DNA from: Fischerella sp. JS2
Lineage (GTDB): Bacteria; Cyanobacteriota; Cyanobacteriia; Cyanobacteriales; Nostocaceae
Reading direction: 5' to 3'
NCBI RefSeq assembly: GCF_032393985.1
Contig: NZ_CP135918.1
Span: 5,829,724-5,893,723, forward strand
Length of the DNA: 64,000 nt
The translations under genes were made by a program, and so were the position numbers. Shown here in pieces: positions 1 through 9,042 of this stretch. Below the pieces are notes generated by a model, which searched no databases, was not told the DNA's origin, and was given only the letters and a program-made list of their open reading frames with translations. Every line of letters starts with the position of its first letter. Positions within the stretch are counted from its first letter, which is position 1.

Positions 1-644
1 GATTAATCATTCAGTCAATGGTCATTAGTCATCGTCATTAGATACTGGCCATTAATCGTCGGTCATGTGACTTTGGATTTAGGATTTTGGATTGATGCTA
101 CGGATTAATCCGCTTTCTTGTACCATCAAGGAATTATTAATTATTAGCCTTCTTAAAAAGGACTCAAATATTCGGTCAGTTGGTCAATTCTTTTGGAATA
201 CTGAATCTTAATCTTGATTCACATGCATTTAGGTTAAAGTTGTAAACACATAAAAATCGTATAGCTTGTTACGAAATATCTGCAAAAATGCACATAATGT
301 ATCAAAAATATGCATTTAGTGCATTAAATCTAACCCAAAAATAGCCGTAAAGCTCTTAAATACTTGCGTTCGCAAGTTTTTGTTGTGTGTTGATTATTGT
401 GTGTTGATTGTTGTACGCTGCGGGAAAGCAACAACCGCCAAAGATTAAAATCCTTTGCTTATATAAAGCTAAAGTCCTCTCAAGACGACTGATAAAGTAG
501 CCACCAACAACTGCAACCGTTATCAGTTATTCAGTTATCAGAATAATTCCCAAGGTGATAACTGTACCCTACGGGAAGTCTATGAGCGCGTCTACACTGT
601 CTACTATTAACTGATTGACAACCACTAACTACTAATTACAAACA
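1..644. other. Gene-free leader region with short repeats
   Basis: No convincing gene is seen on either strand. The first 80 bases and positions 510-640 hold degenerate heptamer-type repeats (gtcatta, cagttat and ctaacta units) typical of heterocystous cyanobacteria. The middle is AT-rich and could carry the promoter of the HEAT-repeat gene, but no box stands out. Confidence 0.5.
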
Positions 645-1859
645 GTGAATAATATCAACCAGCTTTTATTGCAAGCACAAGCAGCACAAGACACTGCTGA
701 CTGGCAGTTGTTAATTTATTATCTGCATAAGTTAGTTCTAGAAAAGAAACCAAAAAACTTAGAAATACTAGAAAATGAAGCAGAAATACTGAAATTAGCA
801 CTTTCAGTTCTGGCAATGGGGGATTTTCAGCAACGCTGGGAAATAGCCAAGGTGATTAAATATCTGGGAGCGATCGCTATTCCCTCACTGATAGAGATAT
901 TGACAGATGAAGAGGCGGAAGAAGAACTGCGCTGGTATACAGCACGGCTTTTGGGAGAATTTCAGCACCCTGATGCAATTTCTGCCCTAATAGAATTACT
1001 GAAAACAGAAGATGACGAAGACCTCAGGGCAATGGCAGTATCCGCACTAGGACAAATGGGTATACTTGCGATTGCTGCCTTAACAGAACTTTTGAGAGAT
1101 AACGAAACACGTTTGTTGGCAGTGCGATCGCTTTCCCTGATTCGTCATCCAGAAGTTATTACACCTTTGTTGAGTGTAGTAGAAGATACCTCAGTGGCTG
1201 TTCGCGCTACTGCAATTGAAGCTCTTGGTAGCTTTCATGATCAACGTGTACCACCAGTACTGATACGAGCTTTGGATGACATTGCTGCCCCAGTGCGGCG
1301 AGAAGCTATACAGGGTTTGAGCTTCCGTCCAGAATTACGCGACACATTAGATTTAGTTACAAAACTGCAACCCAGGCTCTATGACTTTAATCTGGAGGTT
1401 TGTTGTACAGCCGCAGTTGCTTTATCACGTATAGGTGGTGACGATGTTGCTAAGTATTTATTTCAGGTACTCATGTCACCCCATACACCAGTAAAATTAC
1501 AAATGGAATCTATCCGCGCTTTAAGCTGGATGGAAACGCCTTCTAGCTTGGAATATCTCTGTACAGCGCTTAACCAACTAGAATCAGTGGCACTATGTCA
1601 GGAAATAGTAACTGTTCTAGGACGAATCAAACAACCACAGTTGACGCCAATAGCAACGGAGATATTATTAGCAATATTGCAAAAACAACACTCAGCACTC
1701 GAAAATGCCGCATTCAAAGGAGCCATCGCTTTATCATTAGGACAATTAGGCAGAATCGAGACTAAAGAAGCTTTAATTACCCTAACAAAAGATGCTGATG
1801 AACTAGTGAGACTACATGCGATCGCAGCCCTGAGAAATCTTGAGGTGAGAAGAGAGTGA
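645..1859 (+). CDS. HEAT-repeat protein
   Basis: A 404-residue soluble protein made almost entirely of HEAT/PBS-lyase-type helical repeats from about residue 60 to the end. Units recur about every 30 residues with the pattern A-(V/I)-x-A-L-G-x-(L/F/I), for example AVSALGQMG and AIEALGSFH. Such repeats are scaffolds for protein contacts; in cyanobacteria related domains occur in phycobilin lyases (CpcE type), but nothing here points to a phycobilisome role. The start is a GTG with no clear ribosome site. No signal peptide or membrane segment is seen. The gene stands alone, followed by repeat-rich DNA. The family call is sure; the function is unknown. Confidence 0.85.
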   Translation: MNNINQLLLQAQAAQDTADWQLLIYYLHKLVLEKKPKNLEILENEAEILKLALSVLAMGDFQQRWEIAKVIKYLGAIAIPSLIEILTDEEAEEELRWYTARLLGEFQHPDAISALIELLKTEDDEDLRAMAVSALGQMGILAIAALTELLRDNETRLLAVRSLSLIRHPEVITPLLSVVEDTSVAVRATAIEALGSFHDQRVPPVLIRALDDIAAPVRREAIQGLSFRPELRDTLDLVTKLQPRLYDFNLEVCCTAAVALSRIGGDDVAKYLFQVLMSPHTPVKLQMESIRALSWMETPSSLEYLCTALNQLESVALCQEIVTVLGRIKQPQLTPIATEILLAILQKQHSALENAAFKGAIALSLGQLGRIETKEALITLTKDADELVRLHAIAALRNLEVRRE

Positions 1860-1933
1860 AGGGGATGGGGGGAGTGTGGGGAGTGGGCGTTGGGCATTGG
1901 AAATAACCAACAACTAACCACTAACTACTAATA

Positions 1934-1961
1934 TACAGACGCGATGTTCCTCGCGTCTGTA
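1934..1961. repeat. Palindromic repeat, copy 1
   Basis: TACAGACGCGA (1934-1944) and TCGCGTCTGTA (1951-1961) form an 11-bp perfect stem with a 6-base loop. The same palindrome recurs at 3133 and 15336, each time embedded in heptamer repeats of the actaact type, so it is a dispersed hairpin family and not a gene-specific terminator. Confidence 0.8.
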
Positions 1962-2064
1962 CCCACTAACTACTAACCACTAACTACTAACAATCAACTA
2001 CCAACTATTCGCGTAAATAAGTAAACACAAAAATTGTCGTTTTAATTGCGAAAATTCATTAGAT

Positions 2065-2106
2065 GTAACAAACTCTACTAAAATGTTGCTACAAATACGT
2101 TAACTT
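2065..2106 (+). promoter_or_regulatory. NtcA-activated promoter of ntcB
   Basis: A perfect NtcA box, GTA-N8-TAC, lies at 2065-2078. It is followed after exactly 22 bases by TAACTT (2101-2106), which fits the TAN3T -10 element of class II NtcA promoters. The start codon of ntcB lies 36 bases further on. Spacing and sequence match the canonical cyanobacterial nitrogen-control promoter, so ntcB is very likely switched on by NtcA under ammonium limitation. Confidence 0.85.
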
Positions 2107-2142
2107 AGTCAAAGCCATAAATGTAATGCAGGCTACACCAAC

Positions 2143-3081
2143 ATGCGACTAGAGCAGTTGCAAGCCTTTCTAGCGATCGCGGACACCGGTAGCTTTCAAG
2201 GGGCAGCAAGAAAATGTAGTGTTACCCAATCGACTATCAGTCGCCAAATCCAGGCACTGGAAGCAGATTTGGGGTTGGAATTATTTCACAGAACTGGTCA
2301 GGCAAAGCTGACACTGGCTGGTGAACGCTTGTTACCCCGCGCCCGCAAAATTTGCCAAGAGTGGCACACAGCCACCCAAGAGATAACAGATTTAGTAGCA
2401 GGAAAGCAACCTGAATTGTGTGTAGCTGTGATTCACTCGCTGTGTGCTTACTATTTACCACCAGTATTGCAACAATTTTGTCACGATTATCCCAATGTGC
2501 AACTGCGGGTAACATCCTTGGGTAGCGATCGGGCTTTAAAAGTCCTGAAAGATGGGCTAGTAGATATGGCGATTGTCATGAATAATCGCTTTTTAACTGC
2601 CGGCAAAGAAATGGTGGTAGAAGTTTTATATGATGAACCGATAGAAGTTCTGGTCGGAGCCAATCACCCTTTAGCCCAGCATGAACGTATTCCTTGGTCA
2701 GAGTTAGTTCGTTATCCGCAAGTTGTATTCAAAGATGGTTATGGAATGCAACGTCTAGTCCAAGATCGGTTTGAACGCCTGCAAGCTACACTCCAGGCAG
2801 TTTTAGAAGTCAACACTTTGGACGCTTTCCGGGGAGTTGTGCGTCAGGGAGAATTAGTAGCTTTACTACCTAATTCAGCATTAGTAGAAGCACGTCAAGA
2901 CGCAACCCTCGCGGTTCGTCCCTTAGCTAATAATAGTTCTGCTGACAACCCTAATTTGACTCGCCGAGTTGTGATGGTGACAACTCAAGACCGTTTGCAA
3001 ATTCCTCCTATTCAGCATTTTTGGGAGTTAGTAAGGGAAAATGTACCACCACAAGTTACTTTAGAGCGATCGGCCTGTTAA
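2143..3081 (+). CDS. ntcB: LysR-type nitrate-assimilation activator NtcB
   Basis: A 312-residue LysR-family regulator: winged helix-turn-helix at residues 3-62 (AARKCSVTQSTISRQIQALE) and a periplasmic-binding-protein-like effector domain at about 92-295. NtcB activates the nir (nitrate/nitrite assimilation) operon together with NtcA in Anabaena. The identification rests on overall resemblance, on the NtcA-type promoter directly upstream, and on the next gene being a CnaT-like protein; ntcB and cnaT are neighbours in Anabaena PCC 7120. The nir operon itself is not in this window. Another LysR regulator is the only alternative, and the context makes it unlikely. Confidence 0.85.
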   Translation: MRLEQLQAFLAIADTGSFQGAARKCSVTQSTISRQIQALEADLGLELFHRTGQAKLTLAGERLLPRARKICQEWHTATQEITDLVAGKQPELCVAVIHSLCAYYLPPVLQQFCHDYPNVQLRVTSLGSDRALKVLKDGLVDMAIVMNNRFLTAGKEMVVEVLYDEPIEVLVGANHPLAQHERIPWSELVRYPQVVFKDGYGMQRLVQDRFERLQATLQAVLEVNTLDAFRGVVRQGELVALLPNSALVEARQDATLAVRPLANNSSADNPNLTRRVVMVTTQDRLQIPPIQHFWELVRENVPPQVTLERSAC

Positions 3082-3132
3082 TTGATAGTAGTTAGTTGTT
3101 GACTTTATAACCACTAACCACTAACCACTAAT

Positions 3133-3160
3133 GTACAGACGCGATGAATCGCGTCTCTAC
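3133..3160. repeat. Palindromic repeat, copy 2
   Basis: GTACAGACGCGAT, a GA loop and ATCGCGTCTCTAC form a 13-bp stem with one mismatch. It lies between ntcB and cnaT and could act as a transcript-stabilising hairpin in a joint message, but the same unit occurs elsewhere in the window. Confidence 0.75.
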
Positions 3161-3177
3161 TCACTAACTTTTGACCT

Positions 3178-4272
3178 ATGAGCAATACATTTCGAGATTT
3201 ACTGAAAAAGGTAGGCAGTGGTAATCATACGGGAGAAAACTTAACTCGTGAGGAAGCTGCTACTGCAACTAGGATGATGCTGCTGGGTGAAGCGACACCA
3301 GCCCAAATCGGGGCTTTTTTAATTGCCCACCGCATTAAACGTCCTACAGGAGAAGAGCTAGCAGGGATGCTAGATGCCTATGATCAGCTTGGGCCTAAAC
3401 TGGCATCTATATCTTCTGTGCGACCAGTGATGGTTTTGGGTATACCCTATGATGGCAGAACCCGCACAGCACCGATTAGCCCGATCATAACGTTATTGTT
3501 AGCCACTGCTGGACAACCAGTGGTGATGCATGGAGGCGATCGCTTACCAACCAAATATGGTTTACCTTTAGTAGAAATTTGGCAGGGTTTGGGGGTGGAT
3601 TGGACTGGATTAAAGTTGGAAAAAACTCAGCAGGTGCTTGAGAAAACGGGAATTGGCTTTGTTTATACACCTCAGAATTTTCCCTTAACACAAAGTATTT
3701 GGGAGTACCGTGACCAGTTAGGTAAGCGCCCACCTTTTGCTACGATGGAATTAATTTGGTGTCCTTATGCTGGCAATGCCCATATTGTCGCCGGGTTTGT
3801 CCATCCTCCCACAGAAGCTATGTTTCAAGATGCTTTAGCTAGACGGGGAGTAACTAAGTTTACAACCGTAAAAGGATTAGAGGGTAGTTGTGATTTACCA
3901 CGCGATCGGACTGCTATTATTGGCTTGTTAACGCCTGCAACCAGCAATGAAATAGAAAGATTGCATTTGGTTCCCCGTGAGTACGGCTTTACTAGCAAAA
4001 ATGTACCCCTGGGTACTACAGTTGAACTAGTAGGAGATATGCAAGCTGTACTCAAAGGCATACCTTCTGAAGTGATGGACACAGCTTTATGGAACGGTGG
4101 GTTTTACTTGTGGCGTTCTGGTATTTGTTCAGATATGGCAGCAGGTATTGCAAAAGCCAAAGAATTACTGGCAACTGGTGCAGTAGCAGCCAAACTTCAA
4201 GAAGTTACTCAGATAGTCCAGAGTCTACATTCCCCAGTCTATAATTCCAGGTTACTGACTATTGACAATTGA
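3178..4272 (+). CDS. cnaT: CnaT-like protein (TrpD2/YbiB-type transferase fold)
   Basis: A 364-residue member of the anthranilate phosphoribosyltransferase-like family: N-terminal helical domain at about residues 5-70 and glycosyl-transferase-3 domain at about 75-330. In true TrpD the phosphoribosyl-pyrophosphate loop reads GTGGDG; here the matching stretch reads GIPYDGRTRTAPI, as in the TrpD2/YbiB branch, so tryptophan synthesis is unlikely. In Anabaena the cnaT gene, downstream of ntcB, is required for expression of the nir operon. Adjacency and family support the same role here. It lies 96 bases after ntcB and may be co-transcribed. The biochemical activity of CnaT is not known. Confidence 0.8.
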   Translation: MSNTFRDLLKKVGSGNHTGENLTREEAATATRMMLLGEATPAQIGAFLIAHRIKRPTGEELAGMLDAYDQLGPKLASISSVRPVMVLGIPYDGRTRTAPISPIITLLLATAGQPVVMHGGDRLPTKYGLPLVEIWQGLGVDWTGLKLEKTQQVLEKTGIGFVYTPQNFPLTQSIWEYRDQLGKRPPFATMELIWCPYAGNAHIVAGFVHPPTEAMFQDALARRGVTKFTTVKGLEGSCDLPRDRTAIIGLLTPATSNEIERLHLVPREYGFTSKNVPLGTTVELVGDMQAVLKGIPSEVMDTALWNGGFYLWRSGICSDMAAGIAKAKELLATGAVAAKLQEVTQIVQSLHSPVYNSRLLTIDN

Positions 4273-4279
4273 CTATTGA

Positions 4280-5179
4280 CTATTGACCAACAACCAAAAT
4301 TAACCCTTCACGCGCAATTAAGGCTTCTGGAAAAGTAGCTGCAATTTCTATTTGCACCCGATCAAGCCAATCATCGCTATCGTCAGGGTGATGGTGAGAA
4401 AACACTATTTGCTTGATGTTAGATGTAATAGCTAAATCTACAGCAGTTTGCCAGTATGAATTATCAGAATCAGTTTTGTGGAATGTGAAAGGAGTGCTGA
4501 TATTAGTAATTAGCAAATCAACTTCTTTTACTAGCTGTTTGATACTTTCTTGCTCAACTGCATCAATTTCCTTTTGTAAATCAGTGACATAGGCAACACT
4601 ATAACTCTGCCAACTGATTTTATAGCCAATAGACTTTTGCGTTTTATTAATTAGTGCTGTTGTAATTGTGACATCATCTAGCTTTACTACCTTACCTGGA
4701 TTCAGGTTGTGAAACTGCAATTCCGATTGCATCACCTGTAAAGGATAAGGAAAGTGGGGTAACAGCATCTGATCATAAAGACATTGCTTGATCGAAGCTC
4801 CATTTGAGGCTGCTGTTCCATAAATGTGAAATCTATTTTCAGGAATAAATGCTGGGGCAAAGAATGGAAATCCCTGGATACGATTTGATTGGGAGTTAGT
4901 AAAAAATAAATGAGCTTCTATAGGCTGTTGTTGTTTTAGCCAACTTTTACCAAGTACACGTAAACCAGTACCTCCATCAAAAACGAGGTGTTTGTTGGCT
5001 AACTGCATCTCTACACACGCAGTATTGCCACCATAACGACTGGTATTACTCCCTGGGGTGGGAATTAAACCCCGTACACCCCAAAATTGCACTACGAATT
5101 TTTCCTCATGGTTAGGGACTTGAGTAGCTAGCTTCTGCTTTACGTAGCTTTGGGGAGACGACAGCTCAAAATTTGACAT
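4280..5179 (-). CDS. Metallo-beta-lactamase-fold protein lacking metal ligands
   Basis: A 299-residue protein of the branch with the N-terminal signature FWGVRG...RYGGNT (about residues 31-52). In active members the metal site reads HTHWDHIQGFPFF; here it reads TNSQSNRIQGFPFF, so both histidine pairs and the aspartate are gone while the flanks are intact. The later aspartate and histidine ligands are also replaced (TNISTPFTF, NSYWQT), and the final FHHDP motif reads SHHHPDDSDD. The fold is probably kept but the enzyme should not bind two metals. It starts 11 bases after panD on the same strand, so the two are probably co-transcribed. It may serve as a binding or regulatory protein. Confidence 0.75.
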   Translation of the reverse strand: MSNFELSSPQSYVKQKLATQVPNHEEKFVVQFWGVRGLIPTPGSNTSRYGGNTACVEMQLANKHLVFDGGTGLRVLGKSWLKQQQPIEAHLFFTNSQSNRIQGFPFFAPAFIPENRFHIYGTAASNGASIKQCLYDQMLLPHFPYPLQVMQSELQFHNLNPGKVVKLDDVTITTALINKTQKSIGYKISWQSYSVAYVTDLQKEIDAVEQESIKQLVKEVDLLITNISTPFTFHKTDSDNSYWQTAVDLAITSNIKQIVFSHHHPDDSDDWLDRVQIEIAATFPEALIAREGLILVVGQ

Positions 5180-5190
5180 CTTTTTTGCGA

Positions 5191-5574
5191 TTAGGTCTTA
5201 CTTAGCAGGTCATCATAGTAGCGAATTTCCAAAATACAATTTTTTTCGTCCACAATGACGATAGTCGGAGAGTAAGTTTTTAACTCTTCTGTAGTAAACT
5301 GCCCGTAAGACATTATAATCAAGCGATCGCCTGTAATGCCTAGACGTGCTGCTGCACCATTGAGTTCAATCGCCCCAGAATTTGCCGGAGCTGGGATCGC
5401 ATAAGTAGTAAAGCGCTCGCCATTAGTAATGTTCACTACTTGAACCTGCTCATAAGGTAAGATACCAGCTTTTTCCATCAAGATGCGATCAATACTGATA
5501 CTGCCTACATAGTTGAGATTCGCTGCTGTAAGAGTACAGTTGTGAATTTTTGCGAGAAGAAGGGTGCGATGCAT
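5191..5574 (-). CDS. panD: Aspartate 1-decarboxylase
   Basis: Makes beta-alanine from aspartate for pantothenate and coenzyme A synthesis. The protein is a pyruvoyl enzyme that cleaves itself between Gly24 and Ser25; the site reads YVGSISID here. The start is set at the ATG giving [11 protein letters not shown], the usual N-terminus, yielding 127 residues, the normal family length. The frame runs 17 codons further upstream, but that part is encoded by G/C-rich repeat DNA. Conserved residues Lys9 and Tyr58-region are plausible in position. It is followed after 11 bases by the metallo-beta-lactamase-fold gene. Confidence 0.93.
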   Translation of the reverse strand: MHRTLLLAKIHNCTLTAANLNYVGSISIDRILMEKAGILPYEQVQVVNITNGERFTTYAIPAPANSGAIELNGAAARLGITGDRLIIMSYGQFTTEELKTYSPTIVIVDEKNCILEIRYYDDLLSKT

Positions 5575-5580
5575 TGCCTG

Positions 5581-5700
5581 TGGGGAATGGGATTGGAGAC
5601 TGGGAATTGAGGACAAGGAGGACAAGGGGGAACTCGGGGTTCCCTGGAGGGGATTAGGGGGCGAAGGGGGACAAGGGGGAGAATAAACACTAATGCCCGA
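5581..5700. repeat. Dispersed purine-rich repeat block
   Basis: A run of ggggac, aagggg and gggatt words with a ctcggggttccctggagggg core lies between ppa and panD. It belongs to the same dispersed family as the blocks near 15.4, 21.8, 23.65, 29.3 and 35.3 kb. Confidence 0.6.
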
Positions 5701-5720
5701 TCCCTGATCCCTGATCCCCT

Positions 5721-6233
5721 TTATTTTTTACCGGCTTGAATGCATTTTTCAACTAGAGGCATAACTTGGTCAACATCATGCCAACCAAGAATTTCTGTCA
5801 CCTTTTTTTCAAGATTTTTGTAAGTACAGAAAAACTCGGCTATTTCTTCTAACCGATGTGGGGCTATGTCTTTAATAGATTTGACGTTGGCATAGCGAGG
5901 ATCTTTGTCAGGCACACAAAGGATTTTTTCATCGCGATCGCCACCGTCTATCATTTCTAACATACCGATGGGTCGTGCGGCAATTATACACCCTGGGAAG
6001 GTAGGTTCGTCCATAATCACCATGCCATCAAGTGGGTCTCCATCATCGGCTAAAGTGTTGGGAACAAAGCCATAATCATATGGATACTGCACTGATGAGT
6101 AAAGTACTCTATCTAAAGCAAAAGCTTGTAGCTCTTTGTCGTACTCGTATTTATTTTTACTTCCACCCACAATTTCAATCAGAACGTTAATTAGACCTGG
6201 CTTAGGCTGAGGGGGAATAAGGGATAAGTCCAC
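5721..6233 (-). CDS. ppa: Inorganic pyrophosphatase (family I)
   Basis: Hydrolyses pyrophosphate to phosphate and so pulls biosynthetic reactions forward. The 170-residue soluble protein has the family signature DGDPLDG (about residues 63-69) with the three metal-binding aspartates, the [11 protein letters not shown] strand before it, and the later DKDPRY motif. Length is normal for a bacterial family I enzyme. The start is a GTG preceded by an AGGAG site seven bases away. It stands alone, followed by a repeat block and panD. Confidence 0.95.
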   Translation of the reverse strand: MDLSLIPPQPKPGLINVLIEIVGGSKNKYEYDKELQAFALDRVLYSSVQYPYDYGFVPNTLADDGDPLDGMVIMDEPTFPGCIIAARPIGMLEMIDGGDRDEKILCVPDKDPRYANVKSIKDIAPHRLEEIAEFFCTYKNLEKKVTEILGWHDVDQVMPLVEKCIQAGKK

Positions 6234-6517
6234 AACAAAACTCCTGAGTTAATAGTAAAACATGGGCGGAGCCTTGGTTGGCTCCCCGTGTAGAATTTTA
6301 GGGCCAACAGGGACATATCCCAATAGGGAAAAAGAATCAAACTTTCAAAACCAAAGGGAAACACTGAAGAAACACAGGTGTGGGGGAGGAAAAGTTTTTA
6401 TTTCCTCAGTAGCGGGTGATGTGCCGCCAGTGCGCCTACTCTTAAATGGGGAACGGGGAATAGATTTGTTCTGTTCTCTGTTCCCAATGAAGTTATTCCC
6501 TACTGAAAAGGGGCTTT

Positions 6518-6691
6518 TTATGAAGCAACAGTAGAAGGAGTCAAATTTTTCACTAATAACTTAGATGATGAACTGCGCGTTTCCCAGTTCAACACAGGCA
6601 TTTTTTGCCAACAGTGACGGCAAAACCAATATATTTCGGAGCCGCGTATATGTAATAAAAGGGGGCCGGAACAGCAAGGACAGTAATTCAT
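6518..6691 (-). CDS. 57-residue zinc-ribbon-like protein
   Basis: A short reverse-strand gene starting MNYCPCCSGPLLLHIRG. Two cysteine clusters, CPCC near the start and CRHC at residues 24-27 inside YWFCRHCWQKMPVL, form a plausible CxxC...CxxC zinc knuckle. Proteins of this kind (NYCPCC...RH.R....YWFC..C) are common small hypotheticals in cyanobacteria. The C-terminal 20 residues are serine-rich and look disordered. No function is assigned; a DNA- or protein-binding adaptor is possible. The frame is fully open and codon-like, with an ATG start and TAA stop. Confidence 0.7.
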   Translation of the reverse strand: MNYCPCCSGPLLLHIRGSEIYWFCRHCWQKMPVLNWETRSSSSKLLVKNLTPSTVAS

Positions 6692-7412
6692 AATTGTTTG
6701 AAAAATTTTAACTTAAATGGGTTTATTGCAAATTAAAACAAATTCTTGATTAAGTAAATTGACATCAAAAAGACGACTTGGTGATTTAACTGTTGGTAGG
6801 TAGTGAAATATCTTGCATAACCGAGATTCAGCAAAAGTTGGGAAGAATCCTAAAGGTAGATTGCAGACAAATTACTCTCCTGTTAGTTTTAATTTATTTC
6901 TCGGTTATTAATCAAATTAATTATTCACATTTGTTCACGAACAGTAACTTTTCCCACCAATTTATTTGTCTATTGCCAAACAGAAAATTGTTTATCTATA
7001 TATAATCATCACTTAATGTAAGGATTTGATGATATTTTTTTAAAATATTTCTAAATTATGTAATTTTTCTCAATTTTGCAGCGAGTGTTTATTGCTAAAA
7101 TGTAAATATAAATAAAAATTTCTAGCTAACCATCTAATCGTAACTTCAGTTTCTGTCATTATTCATAAAATACTCACATTCATTTTCTATAATTATAAAT
7201 AAAGTCTATGATCACTAGTCAATCTAATTTAGAACTAAGTTATGACTATCAAAAAATGTTTCTCCTATATCCCTATACCCCGAAGCCCATTTCTTGAGAG
7301 CTAATTAATAGTCCTAATTGTAAATAAATGCACAATATTTATAAACATTTATCTTTTTTATAGACCTGATAAATCAGATCTATACATATCTTTTTACCAA
7401 GGAAGAATTAGT
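6692..7412. other. AT-rich gene-free region
   Basis: About 720 bases without a convincing gene. The sequence is very AT-rich and contains many short frames with unlikely composition. It presumably carries the promoter of the universal stress protein on the right. No operator was recognised. Confidence 0.5.
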
Positions 7413-7931
7413 ATGTTTTATAAAATTTTGGTTGGCATAGACAAATCTGAAATTGGACAATGCGTTTTTAGTGAAGCTCTCGCTTTAGCACAAAAACTAA
7501 ATGCTAGTCTAATGTTGCTTCACGTTCTCGATCCTTTTGATGAGCGTTACCCAAATTCTATAGCTTTACACACAGATACTCTCTATCCTAGTTTTCGCCC
7601 AGAAGCTGTCAATTACTACATGAGTCGCTGGGAAACACTCAAACAAGAAGGTATGGAATTTTTAAAGATTTTTTATGATCAAGCGATCGCTAGAGGTGTA
7701 ACAACTGAATATACCCAGAATTTTGGTGAACCAGGTAGAGTGATTTGTGAAGTAGCTCAAAGTTGGAAAGCTGACTTAATCATGATTGGTCGTCGAGGTC
7801 GTCGGGGTATCAGTGAGTTCTTCCTTGGTAGTGTAAGTAATTATATTCTGCATCACGCTCCCTGCTCTGTTTTGACAGTACAGGGATTAATTCATGCAAT
7901 TGAACCAAATCAACTAACTACAAAAACTTAA
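7413..7931 (+). CDS. Universal stress protein (UspA family)
   Basis: A 172-residue single-domain UspA protein. The nucleotide-binding signature G-x2-G-x9-G-S is present at the C-terminal side (from GRRGRRG to LGSVSNYI, about residues 131-148), so this belongs to the ATP-binding branch. The N-terminal strand KILVGIDKSE is typical. There is an insertion of about 30 residues after strand 2 (HVLDPFDERYPNS...), as in many cyanobacterial members. An AAGGAAG site precedes the ATG. It lies alone between two long gene-free stretches. Confidence 0.9.
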   Translation: MFYKILVGIDKSEIGQCVFSEALALAQKLNASLMLLHVLDPFDERYPNSIALHTDTLYPSFRPEAVNYYMSRWETLKQEGMEFLKIFYDQAIARGVTTEYTQNFGEPGRVICEVAQSWKADLIMIGRRGRRGISEFFLGSVSNYILHHAPCSVLTVQGLIHAIEPNQLTTKT

Positions 7932-9042
7932 GTAGATTGATAATTGGTAGATACTTGGTAATAGGTAGTTGCTATTTTTCCTGATAATCCATTACCTGAT
8001 ATAGGACTTACGCAAATCTCTCTGAAAGCCTCTTTCTTAGTGTTCTTTGTGTCCTTTGTGAGTCCAGCCCCTCAAAAAGGCGGTTTCCGTCACGTAGACA
8101 CGTTCGCGTAGCGTGTCGCTTTGCAACTCAGTGGCTTAAGGTAAGGCTAGGGGGACTGGCGTAGACGCCCGTAAGGGCGGCTTCAAGGTAGAGTACCCGG
8201 AGGGCGGTTCGTTTTTCCGTTACTACTGCGTAAGTCCTAAGATATTTATAACTTTTCAACATATTTAGCATTAAAATAATTTATTTTTATTTTTATAACA
8301 ATGTTGAATAAATTACAACATAGCAGTAATAAATAGAGTATTGTATAAGTTTCAAAAAGAATCATTTTGATATTGAAGTTTCAGCTATTTTGTGAGTCAT
8401 AACTTACTAAACTGCTGCAATAAGTTGGTTTTTAGTAAGCTTTTTACTGCTTATTTTTAGCATTTAGGTGCTAAAGACCAATTCAAAAACTGGTGTAATT
8501 TTTTAATAAGGAGATAAAAAAATCCAATAGACTGCATAAAGAAACTAGTCAATATCAACTAGAAATTCTTGTTGCAACTAAAACTTGTAATTGAATTTAT
8601 TATTAAATTCGTATTTCAGCCAGATCTCTACTGCAATAAGAACCACAACTAAATACAAGATTTCAGATTGATAGCCGGAATTGATTCCACGGCTATTCCT
8701 ACAAGTTATTGAGACTGGTACAAGATGAGAAGTGAGAACAGAAATTTTTGCAAATACATAATCCTATTTGTTCAATATTTTTTCAGATAACTTTGAGTGG
8801 AAGTAAATTTTTAAATTGATATTGTCCAGATAATGTAGGGATAGAACAATATATTAGTATTCATTTGTTGCATATTTAACTAAAACGATTGACATTAATT
8901 TCTTTTAATGTCACCCATTTATTTTGATAAGTCAGATAATGCTATGAAGCGAAGACTAATAGCCTAGTTAAAATAGGATTATGTGTTGATGACTCACTTA
9001 ATTCTCTCCCTAAAGAGTATGCTGCATTTAAGGAGTCCACAT
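7932..9042. other. Gene-free region holding a MITE-like element
   Basis: About 1.1 kb without a recognisable gene. It contains the 238-bp inverted-repeat element at 8002-8239. The rest, 8240-9042, is AT-rich and gave no clear promoter or structured element by eye. Confidence 0.5.
8002..8239. mobile_element. MITE-like non-autonomous element
   Basis: Bounded by perfect 13-bp terminal inverted repeats, TAGGACTTACGCA (8002-8014) and TGCGTAAGTCCTA (8227-8239). The interior has no open frame and contains smaller repeats (gcgtagacgcccgtaagggcggctt and cgttcgcgtagcgtgtcg). Similar ends occur on non-autonomous elements in Nostoc-type genomes. A partial end, gtgtaagtcct, also lies near 12970. Confidence 0.7.

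Noticed and set aside
6262-6534. Forward frame of 90 codons after ppa
   Set aside because: The composition is not protein-like, and its end overlaps the better-supported zinc-ribbon-like gene on the other strand.
6793-7005. Forward frame of 70 codons in AT-rich DNA
   Set aside because: No ribosome site, biased toward codons expected by chance in AT-rich sequence, no motif.
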